12,856 nucleotides of DNA from Ruminococcaceae bacterium UBA5905. GTDB lineage: Bacteria; Bacillota; Clostridia; Oscillospirales; Acutalibacteraceae. Where the stretch lies: assembly GCA_002431285.1 (NCBI GenBank), contig DJEF01000001.1, positions 7,105-19,960 of the forward strand, given 5' to 3'. Positions 12,804-12,856 of the stretch are shown in pieces (position 1 is the first letter of the stretch; the number at the start of each line of letters is the position of its first letter). The notes beneath the pieces are model-generated. The model was not told the origin of the DNA, did not search any database, and worked only from the letters and a program-made list of their open reading frames with translations. The translations under genes were made by a program, and so were the position numbers.

Positions 12804-12856
12804 CACGGCGCTCCATGAGCCTCGGCACTGCCTTGGGGCGGAATTCTCCGTTGCTT
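12790..12856 (-). CDS. Possible 3' end of a convergent gene (partial)
   Basis: On the minus strand a frame is open from the right edge (base 12855) to TGA at 12792-12790, giving 21 residues that end MERRVKRR. The basic C terminus looks plausible for a real protein, and it would overlap the ComEA-like gene by 14 bases, echoing the 21-base convergent overlap at 3379-3399. I do not recognise the family, and 21 open codons can occur by chance in GC-rich DNA. Confidence 0.25.
   Translation of the reverse strand, partial: SNGEFRPKAVPRLMERRVKRR

Noticed and set aside
1..12856. tRNA genes, CRISPR arrays, insertion sequences, toxin-antitoxin or defence genes
   Set aside because: I looked for repeats with regular spacing, transposase motifs and inverted ends, and small gene pairs on both strands and saw none; the genes present are core functions.

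Overview
The window looks like chromosomal core DNA from an endospore-forming member of the Clostridia, probably close to the Oscillospiraceae/Ruminococcaceae. The grounds are high GC, strong AGGAGG-type ribosome binding sites, the sporulation genes spoVAC, spoVAD and cwlD, and a Firmicutes-type gene set (engB, tsaE-tsaB, upp, rpiB, radA, a ComEA-like protein). The lineage is inferred from gene content. I see no tRNA, rRNA, insertion sequence, phage gene or CRISPR array.

Layout. (1) Bases 1-312: the 3' end of engB, closed by a perfect 15-bp hairpin terminator. (2) 312-1856: a sporulation unit, spoVAC-spoVAD, behind a sigma-G/sigma-F-like promoter that starts where the terminator ends; the usual third gene, spoVAE, is absent. 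(3) 1857-2455: a 346-bp gap, then a one-gene unit for a 70-residue single-pass membrane protein with a perfect consensus promoter (TTGACA, 17 bp, TATAAT) and a textbook terminator. (4) 2572-4539: an RlmA-type 23S rRNA methyltransferase and a convergent FtsW/RodA/SpoVE-family peptidoglycan polymerase on the minus strand, whose 3' ends overlap by 21 bp. (5) 4540-6563: divergent promoters, then tsaE-tsaB (tRNA t6A synthesis) and upp (uracil salvage), with a possible internal promoter for upp inside tsaB and a hairpin after upp. (6) 6586-12803: a tightly packed plus-strand run: mutY, a dCMP deaminase of the eukaryote-like type, a YmfI/FabG-like reductase, rpiB, an unrecognised four-helix membrane protein, cwlD (with its own sigma-E-type promoter), radA and a ComEA-like DNA-binding membrane protein. 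(7) The last 67 bases may hold the 3' end of another minus-strand gene.

Themes. Spore biology (DPA channel proteins; cortex amidase) is interleaved with nucleotide metabolism (upp, dCMP deaminase, rpiB), genome maintenance (mutY, radA) and translation quality (tsaE/tsaB, rlmA, perhaps EF-P modification). I did not find a convincing undescribed defence or mobile system. The most useful signals are regulatory: two sporulation promoters in front of the right genes, a perfect sigma-A promoter for an uncharacterised small membrane protein, a promoter embedded in tsaB, and a promoter that moves the RodA-like start to TTG.
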